From NCBI RefSeq assembly GCF_004801405.1, contig NZ_SSOB01000001.1, positions 1 through 64,000 of the forward strand: a DNA stretch of 64,000 nt. The letters are read 5' to 3'. Position numbers and translations under genes: made by a program. The notes under the pieces are model-generated. The model made no database searches. It was given only the letters and a program-made list of their open reading frames with translations, and was not told the DNA's origin. Shown one piece after another: positions 52,933-61,225 of the stretch. Source of the stretch: Cohnella fermenti. Lineage in GTDB: Bacteria > Bacillota > Bacilli > Paenibacillales > Paenibacillaceae. Position 1 is the stretch's first letter. Each line of letters starts with the position of its first letter.

Positions 52933-53617
52933 GGACCGAATCTTAATTGTCGAAGACGATCCGGATTTAAGCGAACTCATACGGCTGTATTTGGAACGGG
53001 ATGGATTCGATGCGGTGAAAATAGACCGGGGGCTGCAGGCCGTAGCGGAATGCCAAAAGGAGAATTCGCCGGATCTGATCTTGCTTGATATCATGTTGCC
53101 GGATTGCAATGGAATCGAGGTCTGCGGAAGGATTCGCCAGCATTCCAATGTCCCTATCGTATTCATCAGCAGCCGGCAGGAGGCCGACGTCATGATCCGC
53201 GGGCTGGAAGAGGGCGGGGACGATTATGTGCTCAAGCCCTTCCATCCGAACGTATTGGTAGCGAAGGTCAAAGCATTGCTGCGTCGAGTGCACGGTCCTT
53301 TAACGGAGCAATTGGAGTTCGAGCACATTAAATACGATTACAAGAAGGCCGAGCTGCTTGTCAACGGAGAGGCGATTCCGCTATACACCAAAGAAAGGCA
53401 GATGCTGGAGTTCTTCTTAAGGAATCCCCATCAGATCTTCCACGTGGAAGAATTGTACCAAGCGATATGGGGCTGGGACAGTTTGAGCGATATAGGGACG
53501 GTAATGGTCTATATCAGTCACTTGCGCAGGAAAATCGAGGCTGACCCTTCCAAACCGCGGTTTATTGTCACGGTGAGAGGATTCGGCTACAAGTTCGTGC
53601 TGCCCCCTCCGAAATGA
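52922..53617 (+). CDS. OmpR-family response regulator, 231 aa
   Basis: Receiver domain (VEDDPDL acidic pocket, phospho-acceptor D in LILLDIMLPDCNG near residue 52, K in DDYVLKPF) and a C-terminal winged-helix DNA-binding domain (FHVEELYQAIWGWDS, MVYISHLRRKIE, TVRGFGYKF). Start ATG lies inside the kinase gene behind GAGGTGCGG. Cognate regulator of the 7TMR-DISM kinase. Targets may include the palindrome-rich gap just downstream. Confidence 0.95.
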   Translation: MKNKDRILIVEDDPDLSELIRLYLERDGFDAVKIDRGLQAVAECQKENSPDLILLDIMLPDCNGIEVCGRIRQHSNVPIVFISSRQEADVMIRGLEEGGDDYVLKPFHPNVLVAKVKALLRRVHGPLTEQLEFEHIKYDYKKAELLVNGEAIPLYTKERQMLEFFLRNPHQIFHVEELYQAIWGWDSLSDIGTVMVYISHLRRKIEADPSKPRFIVTVRGFGYKFVLPPPK

Positions 53618-53672
53618 TAAACATGCTGGTAGCATCGGATCATTATCTGATTCGTAGTGCCTATTCCGTTCG

Positions 53673-53747
53673 GGCGTACGCCTAGTCCCTTTAAACCAGG
53701 TTTAAACTTGCTCATTTATACTGATGACTAGGATGGTTATTGTAACC
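53673..53747. promoter_or_regulatory. Cluster of three palindromes after the OmpR-type regulator gene
   Basis: GGCGTACGCC (53673-53682), TTTAAACCAGGTTTAAA (53690-53706) and GGTTATTGTAACC (53735-53747) are all perfect or centre-odd palindromes within 75 bp, just before a small ORF. They look like operator sites. Confidence 0.4.
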
Positions 53748-53803
53748 ACCTAATCCCCCCGGCAGCAACGAGTCCGGGAAATTCGTATAGATGAGGAGAG
53801 CTT

Positions 53804-53932
53804 ATGCCTAATTATTACTTTGATGAGATATGGACGCCGCTTAAACTGGCCGGCATTCGGTTTTACCGAGATGATCAGGGCGATGTTTGGGTCAAGTATT
53901 GGCATAAGAGAAGACGCCGAGTCCGCAAGTAA
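53804..53932 (+). CDS. Small basic protein, 42 aa
   Basis: An ATG with GAGGAGAG 5 nt upstream opens a 42-codon frame rich in aromatics then Arg/Lys (start MPNYYFDEIWTPL, end HKRRRRVRK). It is followed 5 bp later by a terminator identical to the one after the 34-aa ORF at 36332. Not recognised. The complete unit (ribosome site, ORF, terminator) makes it likely to be expressed. Confidence 0.55.
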   Translation: MPNYYFDEIWTPLKLAGIRFYRDDQGDVWVKYWHKRRRRVRK

Positions 53933-53937
53933 TATAG

Positions 53938-53969
53938 AAGACCGTAAGCGAGTGGGCTTGCGGTCTTTT
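53938..53969 (+). terminator. Terminator, second copy of the 36500 hairpin
   Basis: Same 12-bp stem and GAGTGG loop as 36500-36532, with 33 bp identical. The following bases (CGTTGTCATT versus CGTTCTCATT) also nearly match. Confidence 0.88.
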
Positions 53970-53997
53970 GACGTTGTCATTGCCCGCCCCATATGTG

Positions 53998-54026
53998 TTG
54001 GAGAGAAATAAAGGGCAGATTATAAT
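53998..54026 (+). promoter_or_regulatory. Sigma-A promoter of the MazG-helicase operon
   Basis: TTGGAG, a 17-bp spacer and a perfect TATAAT, 27 bp before a small acidic ORF and about 110 bp before the MazG-like gene. Confidence 0.65.
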
Positions 54027-54052
54027 AGAATTGAGGAACGGAGCTGCCTGCA

Positions 54053-54130
54053 ATGCCTGGGGCCAAAGGTGAGGCTCCCGATCAGTACGGCGACTTCTTC
54101 GAAGATGAAGATGAGGATGGAGTGGATTGA
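54053..54130 (+). CDS. Small acidic ORF, 25 aa
   Basis: ATG with GGAG 9 nt upstream; the peptide ends in a run of Asp/Glu (FFEDEDEDGVD). The stop lies 4 bp before the MazG-like start, so it may be a leader peptide that couples translation. Too short to assign. Confidence 0.35.
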   Translation: MPGAKGEAPDQYGDFFEDEDEDGVD

Positions 54131-54134
54131 AGCT

Positions 54135-54464
54135 ATGCCGGTATACAATAAGCTTGTTCGAGATCTTATTCCCCAAGTGATCCAGTCGACGGGGAAGGAA
54201 TGCCGAACACGTATTCTGGACGAAGAAGAGTACAAGATCGAGTTGACCGTCAAGCTGAGGGAAGAGTCCGAGGAATACTTCTCCGCACAGAATTCAAGAG
54301 AGTCGTTAGAAGAGCTTGCTGATATGCTCGAGGTTATTCGGGCGTTAGCTTCCGCACATGGCGCAACGTGGGAACAGCTAGAAGCTATACGGGAGCAAAA
54401 GGCGGCAACCAGAGGCGGATTCCAGAAGCGGGTGTACCTGATCGATGTCGACGACAACACTTAA
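54135..54464 (+). CDS. MazG-like nucleotide pyrophosphohydrolase, 109 aa
   Basis: All-alpha NTP pyrophosphatase-like protein of the COG4997 kind: begins VYNKLVRDLIPQVI, with the metal-binding pattern EESEEYF and LEELADMLEVI (residues ~45-75). Such enzymes hydrolyse NTPs to NMPs; in defence contexts they may alter nucleotide signals. The start chosen is the ATG at 54135. The downstream PLD-helicase gene begins 20 bp before its stop, so the two are coupled. Confidence 0.85.
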   Translation: MPVYNKLVRDLIPQVIQSTGKECRTRILDEEEYKIELTVKLREESEEYFSAQNSRESLEELADMLEVIRALASAHGATWEQLEAIREQKAATRGGFQKRVYLIDVDDNT

Positions 54465-56901
54465 TGTTAAACTCATCACCGAGAATCTGGCAGATGAGCT
54501 GATAGCCGGGATGCAGAATGCATCCGGTATTTATATCATGACCTCCTTCGTTATGCAGTCGGGAGTGCGTCTGCTTGCGCCCCATCTGCGAAGAGCGGTA
54601 GAGCGCGGAGCGGAAGTGAAGGTTCTGGCCGGCGATTATCTATTTGTTACCCAACCGGAAGGTTTGCAGGCATTACTGGATATCGACCCACGGTTGGAGG
54701 CGCGGCTGTGGCGAAGTATGGGCACGTCTTTTCACCCGAAGGCGTATTTATTCGATTATGAGAACGGGGAAGGGTTGCTTATCGTCGGCTCTTCCAACTT
54801 CTCCATGTCTGCCATGCGGATGGGGATGGAATGGAATCTGGCGATGAACGCCAAGGCGGAGCCTTACACCTTCCAGGTTGCACTGGACAAGTTCATGCAG
54901 AACTTCTATCACGATTCCACCTTGCCGTTGAATGAGAATACCCTTCTTCTCTATGAAGAAGAATATCGGACCTGCCATCGCAACAACCCAGAGTTAATCC
55001 GCATGATCACAGAGATGGAAGAGGAAGAATACCGTGTCGGGAGTGAGGACCATCTCCCCGAGGAATCCGATGAAGAAGATGAACGAGCCGAATGGGCTGC
55101 GATTCATCCCAGGTTCGCCCAAATTGATGCACTGGATGCCTTGGAGAGAGCGCTGGATGAGGAATATGACAAGGCAATGGTCGTCATGGCTACCGGTCTG
55201 GGGAAAACCTATCTGGCAGGCTTCTTCGCGCAGCGCTTCCATCGAGTGTTATTCGTGGCGCACCGGGAAGAGATTCTGCATCAAGCGAGAAGATCATTCC
55301 AGCACGTCATGCAGGACCGAACATTCGGTATCTATAACGGGGTTCTAAAAGAAGGAGATGCGGACTGCGTATTTGCTTCCATCTATACTCTTGGGATGAA
55401 GAAGCATCGAGAATCCTTCGCGCAGGACCGGTTTGATCTTATCATAGTAGACGAATTCCACCATGCGGCGGCGGCCTCCTATCAGTCGGTCATCCAGTAC
55501 TTCAAGCCGAAGTTCCTGCTTGGCATCACGGCAACGCCGGAACGGATGGATGGCAAGGACGTTTACGCTCTATGCGACGGGAATGTCGCCTACCAGATTC
55601 ATTTTGTCGAGGCCATCCGTCGCGGCTGGTTATCTCCGTTCCATTATTACGGTGTCTATGATGATACCGACTATTCGTCGATCAGGTGGCTGGGATCTCA
55701 TTATGACGATGAGCAACTGACTGCAGCACAGTTGAAGCAGACACTGGCCGACAAGATCTACGATGCTTGGACGGAGCATAAGCAAACAAGAACGATTGGG
55801 TTCTGCTCATCCATTCGACAGGCGGATTTCTTGGCAGGTTATTTTCAAAACAGGGCAGTCTCGGCAGTCGGCCTTCATTCAGGTACGGCAGGTATTACGA
55901 GGGAAGAGGCCATTGCCCGTCTAGCCAGAGGCGAACTGGAAGTTATCTTCACCGTTGATCTGTTTAACGAGGGCGTCGACATTCCCAGTGTAGATACCTT
56001 GTTATTCGTTCGCCCGACGGAATCCTTAACGGTCTTCACCCAGCAAGTCGGTCGAGGTCTGCGGCTGTCGGAGATGAAGACGCATTGCACGATCATTGAT
56101 CTTATTGGCAACTACCGCAATGCGGACGTCAAGCTTCAGCTATTCGCGAGTGCCAAGGATGCGGAAGGCAAAGCGGCTGCGGCACTCACTCCCATCGTGC
56201 CCGCCGGATGCGAGTTCCATCTGGAAACAGCAGTTATTAACCTGCTTGATGAATTACGCCATAAAAGAATGCCGCATCGGGAGCGGTTGCATCGTTCCTT
56301 CCTCGACTTAAAGAATGAACTCGGCCGCATCCCTGCATATCTGGAGCTTCATCTCTACGGGAGATCAAACAGCTTAGAGTATCGGAATGAATTCGGCTCC
56401 TACGTTGGCTTCCTTGGCTGGGCGGAATGCTTAACGCAGGAAGAAGAGGACGTTTATTATCGACACGAAGCCTGGATTCGGGATGTCGAGAAGACGGTCA
56501 TGACCAAAAGCTACAAAATGATCGTGCTCCTCTACATGCTGGAACGAGGGCCGGAACGCTGGGCGGAGCCCGTAACTCCGCATGAAGTCGCTCCCTTCTT
56601 CCACAGGTACCTCATGGAGAAGGAGTTCCGGAAGAGACTCGACTTCTCTGACAAGGAGTCGCTGCGGCTCTGGGAATACAACGAGACCGGAGTCAGCCAG
56701 CTTATTGAGCGGATGCCGATGACAAAGTGGAGCTCGGCGAAGGGGAGTATGACCCGATTCGAGGACGGATTGTTTGGCCTGCGAATAGAGCCAGCTCCCG
56801 AGCATCGCTCTATTCTGCACCGCTGGACAACAGAAATTTGCGAATATAGGCTTCATCATCATTTTGAGCGTAAAGAGCAGAAGCGGAGTCCCCTGCATTA
56901 A
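54445..56901 (+). CDS. PLD-nuclease/SF2 DEAD-like helicase, 818 aa
   Basis: An N-terminal phospholipase-D-like nuclease domain (residues ~1-175; HPKAYLF and GSSNFSMSA, a one-HKD pattern) is fused to an SF2 helicase: Walker A ATGLGKTYLA (~residue 252), DEFHH box (~residue 335), motif III GITATPER, and motifs V/VI in FNEGVDIPSVDT and QQVGRGLR (~residues 505-535). The C-terminal ~280 residues are uncharacterised. COG3886+COG1061-type fusions often act against foreign DNA. Translationally coupled to the MazG-like gene. Backbone-like GC content. A terminator follows. Confidence 0.88.
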   Translation: MSTTTLNVKLITENLADELIAGMQNASGIYIMTSFVMQSGVRLLAPHLRRAVERGAEVKVLAGDYLFVTQPEGLQALLDIDPRLEARLWRSMGTSFHPKAYLFDYENGEGLLIVGSSNFSMSAMRMGMEWNLAMNAKAEPYTFQVALDKFMQNFYHDSTLPLNENTLLLYEEEYRTCHRNNPELIRMITEMEEEEYRVGSEDHLPEESDEEDERAEWAAIHPRFAQIDALDALERALDEEYDKAMVVMATGLGKTYLAGFFAQRFHRVLFVAHREEILHQARRSFQHVMQDRTFGIYNGVLKEGDADCVFASIYTLGMKKHRESFAQDRFDLIIVDEFHHAAAASYQSVIQYFKPKFLLGITATPERMDGKDVYALCDGNVAYQIHFVEAIRRGWLSPFHYYGVYDDTDYSSIRWLGSHYDDEQLTAAQLKQTLADKIYDAWTEHKQTRTIGFCSSIRQADFLAGYFQNRAVSAVGLHSGTAGITREEAIARLARGELEVIFTVDLFNEGVDIPSVDTLLFVRPTESLTVFTQQVGRGLRLSEMKTHCTIIDLIGNYRNADVKLQLFASAKDAEGKAAAALTPIVPAGCEFHLETAVINLLDELRHKRMPHRERLHRSFLDLKNELGRIPAYLELHLYGRSNSLEYRNEFGSYVGFLGWAECLTQEEEDVYYRHEAWIRDVEKTVMTKSYKMIVLLYMLERGPERWAEPVTPHEVAPFFHRYLMEKEFRKRLDFSDKESLRLWEYNETGVSQLIERMPMTKWSSAKGSMTRFEDGLFGLRIEPAPEHRSILHRWTTEICEYRLHHHFERKEQKRSPLH

Positions 56902-56904
56902 GCG

Positions 56905-56933
56905 AAGTCCCCTGCATTAGTGAGGGGACTTTG
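56905..56933 (+). terminator. Terminator after the PLD-helicase
   Basis: AAGTCCCCT and AGGGGACTT form a 9-bp stem. AGTCCCCTGCATTA is present twice (56887-56900 and 56906-56919), so the stem's left arm is duplicated in the gene's last codons. Confidence 0.7.
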
Positions 56934-57097
56934 TCTTGTGTGTGGTTTGGCGTGATTGTGGAAAAGGCGTGTTCGGGATTGGGGGTTGCTGAACTGGATG
57001 TTCTGGATGAAAAGCTTGCGGAATTGTAACCTCGAGACTTAGTGGGGCTTGGAAGCACATGTAAGATAGCCTGCTTCATCCCAAACAAGCAATCGAA

Positions 57098-57316
57098 GTG
57101 TTTTTTTCGATTGATCAAGCAACCTCTGAGAATGTATCCATCTCATTTGGCACAACGGAGAATGCCGTATACGGACAATTATTCACTGTCTTAATTGCTT
57201 TTATTCTTCTTAAATGGTTGCGCGACAGCACCAAATCATCCATACTCAAGTGCAATTCGCTGATGATCGTTTCTTTCGTTCGCTTGTTCCTACTCGGACA
57301 GCGTTCAAACGAATGG
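57098..57316 (+). pseudogene. IS4-family transposase C-terminal remnant
   Basis: The stretch translating to NAVYGQLFTVLIAFILLKWL then LFLLGQRSNEW resembles the C-terminus of IS4-family transposases (segment after the catalytic Glu). There is no N-terminal part, catalytic Asp or inverted repeats around it. It lies in the 1.1-kb gene-poor stretch 56.9-58.0 kb. Confidence 0.5.
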
Positions 57317-57399
57317 AGAGGTGCCATCTCTCTACCTCTGGATCGGCACAAGAAAAATGATATACCAATAACTGGAAAGTTGGTGGATCTGTAACAAGC

Positions 57400-57712
57400 G
57401 CGGGAAAGACGATTGGGGAGGCTACAATCAAGCTTACTATTTGGATAGCGGCAAGGTAGGCATCATTGGTCACATCTGCTACAAAACCATTGAGAGGACA
57501 GTCATTTGAAGCAGGTCTACATGAGCTGTTCCTTCGTGATGGACGCGGACAAACATGAGGGCTGGATCAGAAAATCATCGGTACTCGCTCCAGTTATCCA
57601 GAAGGTCCGACGAAGAAACCGGATTTGACCGATTGCGCATTCACCTCAGGCATCGCCATGCGTAATGACGGAAGATGCAATCTATATAGCGGCATCGGAG
57701 ATTTTGGCGATA
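57400..57712 (+). pseudogene. DUF1861 (glycosidase-like) pseudogene
   Basis: Two pieces of the DUF1861 family are readable in different frames: DWGGYNQAYYLDSGKVGIIG (57412 onward) and [20 protein letters not shown] then [13 protein letters not shown] (57568-57700), separated by stops and frame changes. DUF1861 proteins are beta-propeller enzymes related to mannoside phosphorylases. N- and C-termini are lost. The remaining bases to 57940 show only a 31-codon open frame (57754-57849) without a ribosome site. Confidence 0.68.
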
Positions 57713-57940
57713 AGCTCGGTTTCGTTAATTCATTAGCTGCAGCTTATATAGACAATGGACTACAAGGATTACGAACACTTTATTGAGATAGCTGCAGAGA
57801 TAATAAGTGAAACACTAGCCACGAGGGAAAAGAAAGAGAAGAAAGAATAAAATGGGGGTCAAGTCTTCCTTTATGAATAGATACAAACTGTTCAACATAC
57901 AGACGTGAACTTCAATTAACGACATTTTACATGTAACTTA

Positions 57941-57970
57941 TTGGAAGGACGTCGGAACATAGTCTATACT
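57941..57970 (+). promoter_or_regulatory. Promoter of the Hachiman operon
   Basis: TTGGAA, an 18-bp spacer and TATACT, 43 bp before the hamA start. Confidence 0.5.
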
Positions 57971-58013
57971 GAGTATAAAGACTTGGTCTGCAGTGAGAAA
58001 AGGAGCGCATGGA

Positions 58014-58856
58014 ATGAGTATGACTTATTTTGAATCCCATTTAGTGTTTGATGAATATATAAGTAAGACTCATCTCCGTGGCTTCTCTGTGGGTTACGAA
58101 TTAAATGAGTATAGATATGACTCGATTGTCGAATTAATATTTAATGCATTACCTGATTTTGCACTTAGCCATAGTGAGCTTGCTACTTTGGGTTCTAACA
58201 ACTGTGTTAGAAAAATGAAAAAAGCAGCGAAGTTAGTTTACGAAAGTGATAAATATACACGAAGAGGAGAATTCGGGGAAGTATTGTTACATATAGTTAT
58301 GAGGGACTATTTTAATACAATCCCGGCTATATCAAAGCTATATTATAAAGATAGCTCCAATGATACTGTTAAGGGTTTCGATGCCGTTCATATCGTTCCT
58401 ATTAAAGATGAGCTAGAACTATGGCTAGGTGAAGTGAAATTTTACAATAACTGTTCAACTGCAATTAGAGATGTGATCAAGGAACTATGGGTCCATACAG
58501 ACAAAGATTTTCTTAGAAAAGAATTTCTATTTGTTAGTAATAAGATTGATGCCTCTTGGCCACATGCAAGCCAACTACAAACGTTAATAGATGATAGAAC
58601 ATCATTAGATAAAATCTTTTCAAGACTAAAGATTCCTGTGCTATTAACTTATGATAGTGACGTAATTAAAAAACATAGAGTAGTAACAGATACATTTAAG
58701 GATGAGTTAATAACCGAACTTGAGGCGAACCACCAGTTATTTAGAAATGGTGGTTTGCCCACTACTGTGGAATTCGTATTGATATTAATCCCTCTTGAGG
58801 AAAAGAAGATATTAGTTGATCAATTACATCAGGAATTAAGGGGATGGCAAAGATGA
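58014..58856 (+). CDS. hamA: Hachiman nuclease subunit HamA (DUF1837), 280 aa
   Basis: DUF1837 family. The PD-(D/E)XK-type nuclease core is visible: GEFGEVLLHIVM (~residue 84), the catalytic Asp in VKGFDAVHIVP (~residue 118) and the E-x-K in LELWLGEVKFYNN (~residue 135). In Hachiman, HamA is held in check by the helicase partner and degrades DNA when the helicase is triggered by phage DNA. Start ATG at 58014 with AAAGGAG 8 nt upstream; GTG at 57993 and ATG at 58020 are alternatives. Strongly AT-rich compared with the backbone. Its stop overlaps the hamB start (ATGA). Confidence 0.92.
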   Translation: MSMTYFESHLVFDEYISKTHLRGFSVGYELNEYRYDSIVELIFNALPDFALSHSELATLGSNNCVRKMKKAAKLVYESDKYTRRGEFGEVLLHIVMRDYFNTIPAISKLYYKDSSNDTVKGFDAVHIVPIKDELELWLGEVKFYNNCSTAIRDVIKELWVHTDKDFLRKEFLFVSNKIDASWPHASQLQTLIDDRTSLDKIFSRLKIPVLLTYDSDVIKKHRVVTDTFKDELITELEANHQLFRNGGLPTTVEFVLILIPLEEKKILVDQLHQELRGWQR

Positions 58857-60994
58857 GCAAATTAAATTTTTATGAGATAAAAACTATCCTTAGCCTTCCT
58901 GAAGTTTCTCTTGATCAATGCTCTGAAATATTAGCATGGATTGATGTTAATGAAAAAATTTCTGACCAACAGAAACATGCTAGAGAAATATTGTTTCGTC
59001 TTTTAGACAGAAAGCAATCACTGCCTCAGGCGATTTTACCTGTTCTTTTTGATTACGTCGAAAACTTAGGATATTACCCATATTTAGAGGCAAATAAAGA
59101 GGGGATGTCTTTAAAAAGCACACTTCATTACGAATTTTTCCGTTCAGAGAATATACCTGAAATTGTAATGCACCAGAAACAGGCTGAGGTGTACAATTTA
59201 CTTTCAAATGAAAGGAGTGTTATTCTTAGCGCTCCTACCAGCTTTGGTAAGAGTTTGATTATAGAAGAGATCGTAGCTTCAAACAAATATAATAATATTG
59301 TAATTATTTTACCAACATTAGCTTTAATCGATGAGGTGAGGCAAAAGCTTTCAAGGTATGCGGGGGTCTACAAACTCATTTTTACTACTAAACAGCGAAT
59401 TGGAGAAAAAAATATTTTTATTTTGACTCCCGAGAAATTTATTGAACTTGAAAATTTTCCGCAAGTTGAATTTTTCATTATCGATGAGTTTTATAAAGTG
59501 AGCTATAACAATGACGATGATGAACGAGTAAATGTACTCAATCATGTATTCTATAAGTTAATGAAGCAGACTAAAAGTTTCTATTTACTTGGCCCTAATA
59601 TCGATACGATCCCAAATACTTTTGAAGAGACCTATGGATGCGAGTTTCTTTCTACAAATTATGCAACTGTTGCAACAGATGAAATTTATATCAATAGAAA
59701 TCCTGGCAACGAATTCGAGCAACTAAAAGAACTATTAGATCAGCTAGAGGAGCCTACATTGATTTATTGCCAATCACCTGCGTCATCTGAAAAGCATGCA
59801 AAATTACTTGCTGAAATATATCAAGAACAAAACCGGAATCAAACCACAGTTCATATAGATGCAATTGAGTGGATAAAGAAAAATATACATCCTGAGTGGT
59901 CTTTAACGAAGACATTAGAGTCGAAGATTGCATTCCATCATGGTGTAATTCCAAGGTATCTAGGGAGATATATTGTAAACGAATTCAATAAAGGAAATAT
60001 AAAATATTTGTTTTGCACAAGCACATTAATTGAGGGAATTAATACATCTGCCAAAAATGTGGTCATATTTGAAAATAAAAAGGGCAGAGGGAAGATAACC
60101 CATTTCGATTACAAAAATATATGCGGCAGAGCAGGGCGAATGAGAAGGTATTTTGTTGGCAATGTATATAGTTTTCATACACCCCCTGAGCAATTAAGCA
60201 TGCATGTAGATTTCCCTTGGTTTACACAGGATAGCTCTTCTGAAGAAGTGCTAATCCAGTTAGATTACTCCGATTTAAAGGATGGTTCAAGACAAAAGAT
60301 ACAGAATTATATTGATCAAGACTTTCTAGATTTAGATGTTATTAAGCGAAATAATAACCTAACGGTAAGTGGCCAAATTGAATTGGCTAAAGAACTAACT
60401 AATAAAATTGATTACTACCATAGGTTTTTAAATTGGTCACAGTTCCCGACCTCTATTCAGTTAAAAGTATGTTGCGAGTTAATTTGGAAATATTTTGTTG
60501 TAAATCCTAAGGATGGAGTGTTCTCAGACAAGATGCTCCACTACTATGTGAACAGTTACCGAATGTCTCAACAGCCGATCACTGCCTCATTTATAAAGAA
60601 TATATTAATGAACGACAAGAAGGTAAAAGATACAGATGATGCAGTACAAAAGGCTCTAAAGATAATTAGAAAGTGGTTTGAGTTTAGATTCCCTAAACTA
60701 TTACTCGGATTAGAACAAATACAAAAGTCGATATTCTTAAAACATAAAAAGACATATGGCGATTATAAGATGTTTGCTTCATCTATTGAATCAGGGCTAA
60801 TAAATCCTACGCTTTCCGATCTTGAAGAATTCGGTTTACCACTTTCACTTTTGAGAAAAGTGGAGAAGTATTTGAATAATATCGAAGATCAGGATCTGGA
60901 TGGTGTAATTGGCCAGATAAAAAAATTAGATATATCCAAAATAAACTTAGACAAATTCGAAAAGAAATTGTTAGAAGAGTTTATAGGAAGTTAA
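58853..60994 (+). CDS. hamB: Hachiman helicase subunit HamB, 713 aa
   Basis: SF2 helicase: Walker A APTSFGKSLIIE (~residue 125), motif II IIDEFYK (~residue 208), motif V STLIEGINTSAKN (~residue 393) and motif VI ICGRAGRMRR (~residue 423). The remaining ~280 residues are the helical C-terminus typical of HamB. Start ATG at 58853 (AAGGGG 9 nt upstream) overlapping hamA; an ATG 9 bp earlier is in frame. Loading on DNA ends or damaged DNA is thought to activate HamA. With hamA this is the complete two-gene Hachiman system. Confidence 0.92.
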   Translation: MSKLNFYEIKTILSLPEVSLDQCSEILAWIDVNEKISDQQKHAREILFRLLDRKQSLPQAILPVLFDYVENLGYYPYLEANKEGMSLKSTLHYEFFRSENIPEIVMHQKQAEVYNLLSNERSVILSAPTSFGKSLIIEEIVASNKYNNIVIILPTLALIDEVRQKLSRYAGVYKLIFTTKQRIGEKNIFILTPEKFIELENFPQVEFFIIDEFYKVSYNNDDDERVNVLNHVFYKLMKQTKSFYLLGPNIDTIPNTFEETYGCEFLSTNYATVATDEIYINRNPGNEFEQLKELLDQLEEPTLIYCQSPASSEKHAKLLAEIYQEQNRNQTTVHIDAIEWIKKNIHPEWSLTKTLESKIAFHHGVIPRYLGRYIVNEFNKGNIKYLFCTSTLIEGINTSAKNVVIFENKKGRGKITHFDYKNICGRAGRMRRYFVGNVYSFHTPPEQLSMHVDFPWFTQDSSSEEVLIQLDYSDLKDGSRQKIQNYIDQDFLDLDVIKRNNNLTVSGQIELAKELTNKIDYYHRFLNWSQFPTSIQLKVCCELIWKYFVVNPKDGVFSDKMLHYYVNSYRMSQQPITASFIKNILMNDKKVKDTDDAVQKALKIIRKWFEFRFPKLLLGLEQIQKSIFLKHKKTYGDYKMFASSIESGLINPTLSDLEEFGLPLSLLRKVEKYLNNIEDQDLDGVIGQIKKLDISKINLDKFEKKLLEEFIGS

Positions 60995-61225
60995 TTAATG
61001 TGACGCTGTTATGATAAATAGTCTTTAAGGCTACTCAACAGATTTCTCTTCAACTTTCTTCAAAATGTTATCATTGCTTCAATTTAACCAATAGGGGCGC
61101 GTAGCAATCTTCGGATTTTCGTCGAGTTCAAAGATTAATTAGTTTAAGGGAATCGCCCAATTGTTTTTTTTGACGCTTCAAGCGTAACAGGAACCATACA
61201 GAAGAGAAAAGGGATGCTTCAATTT

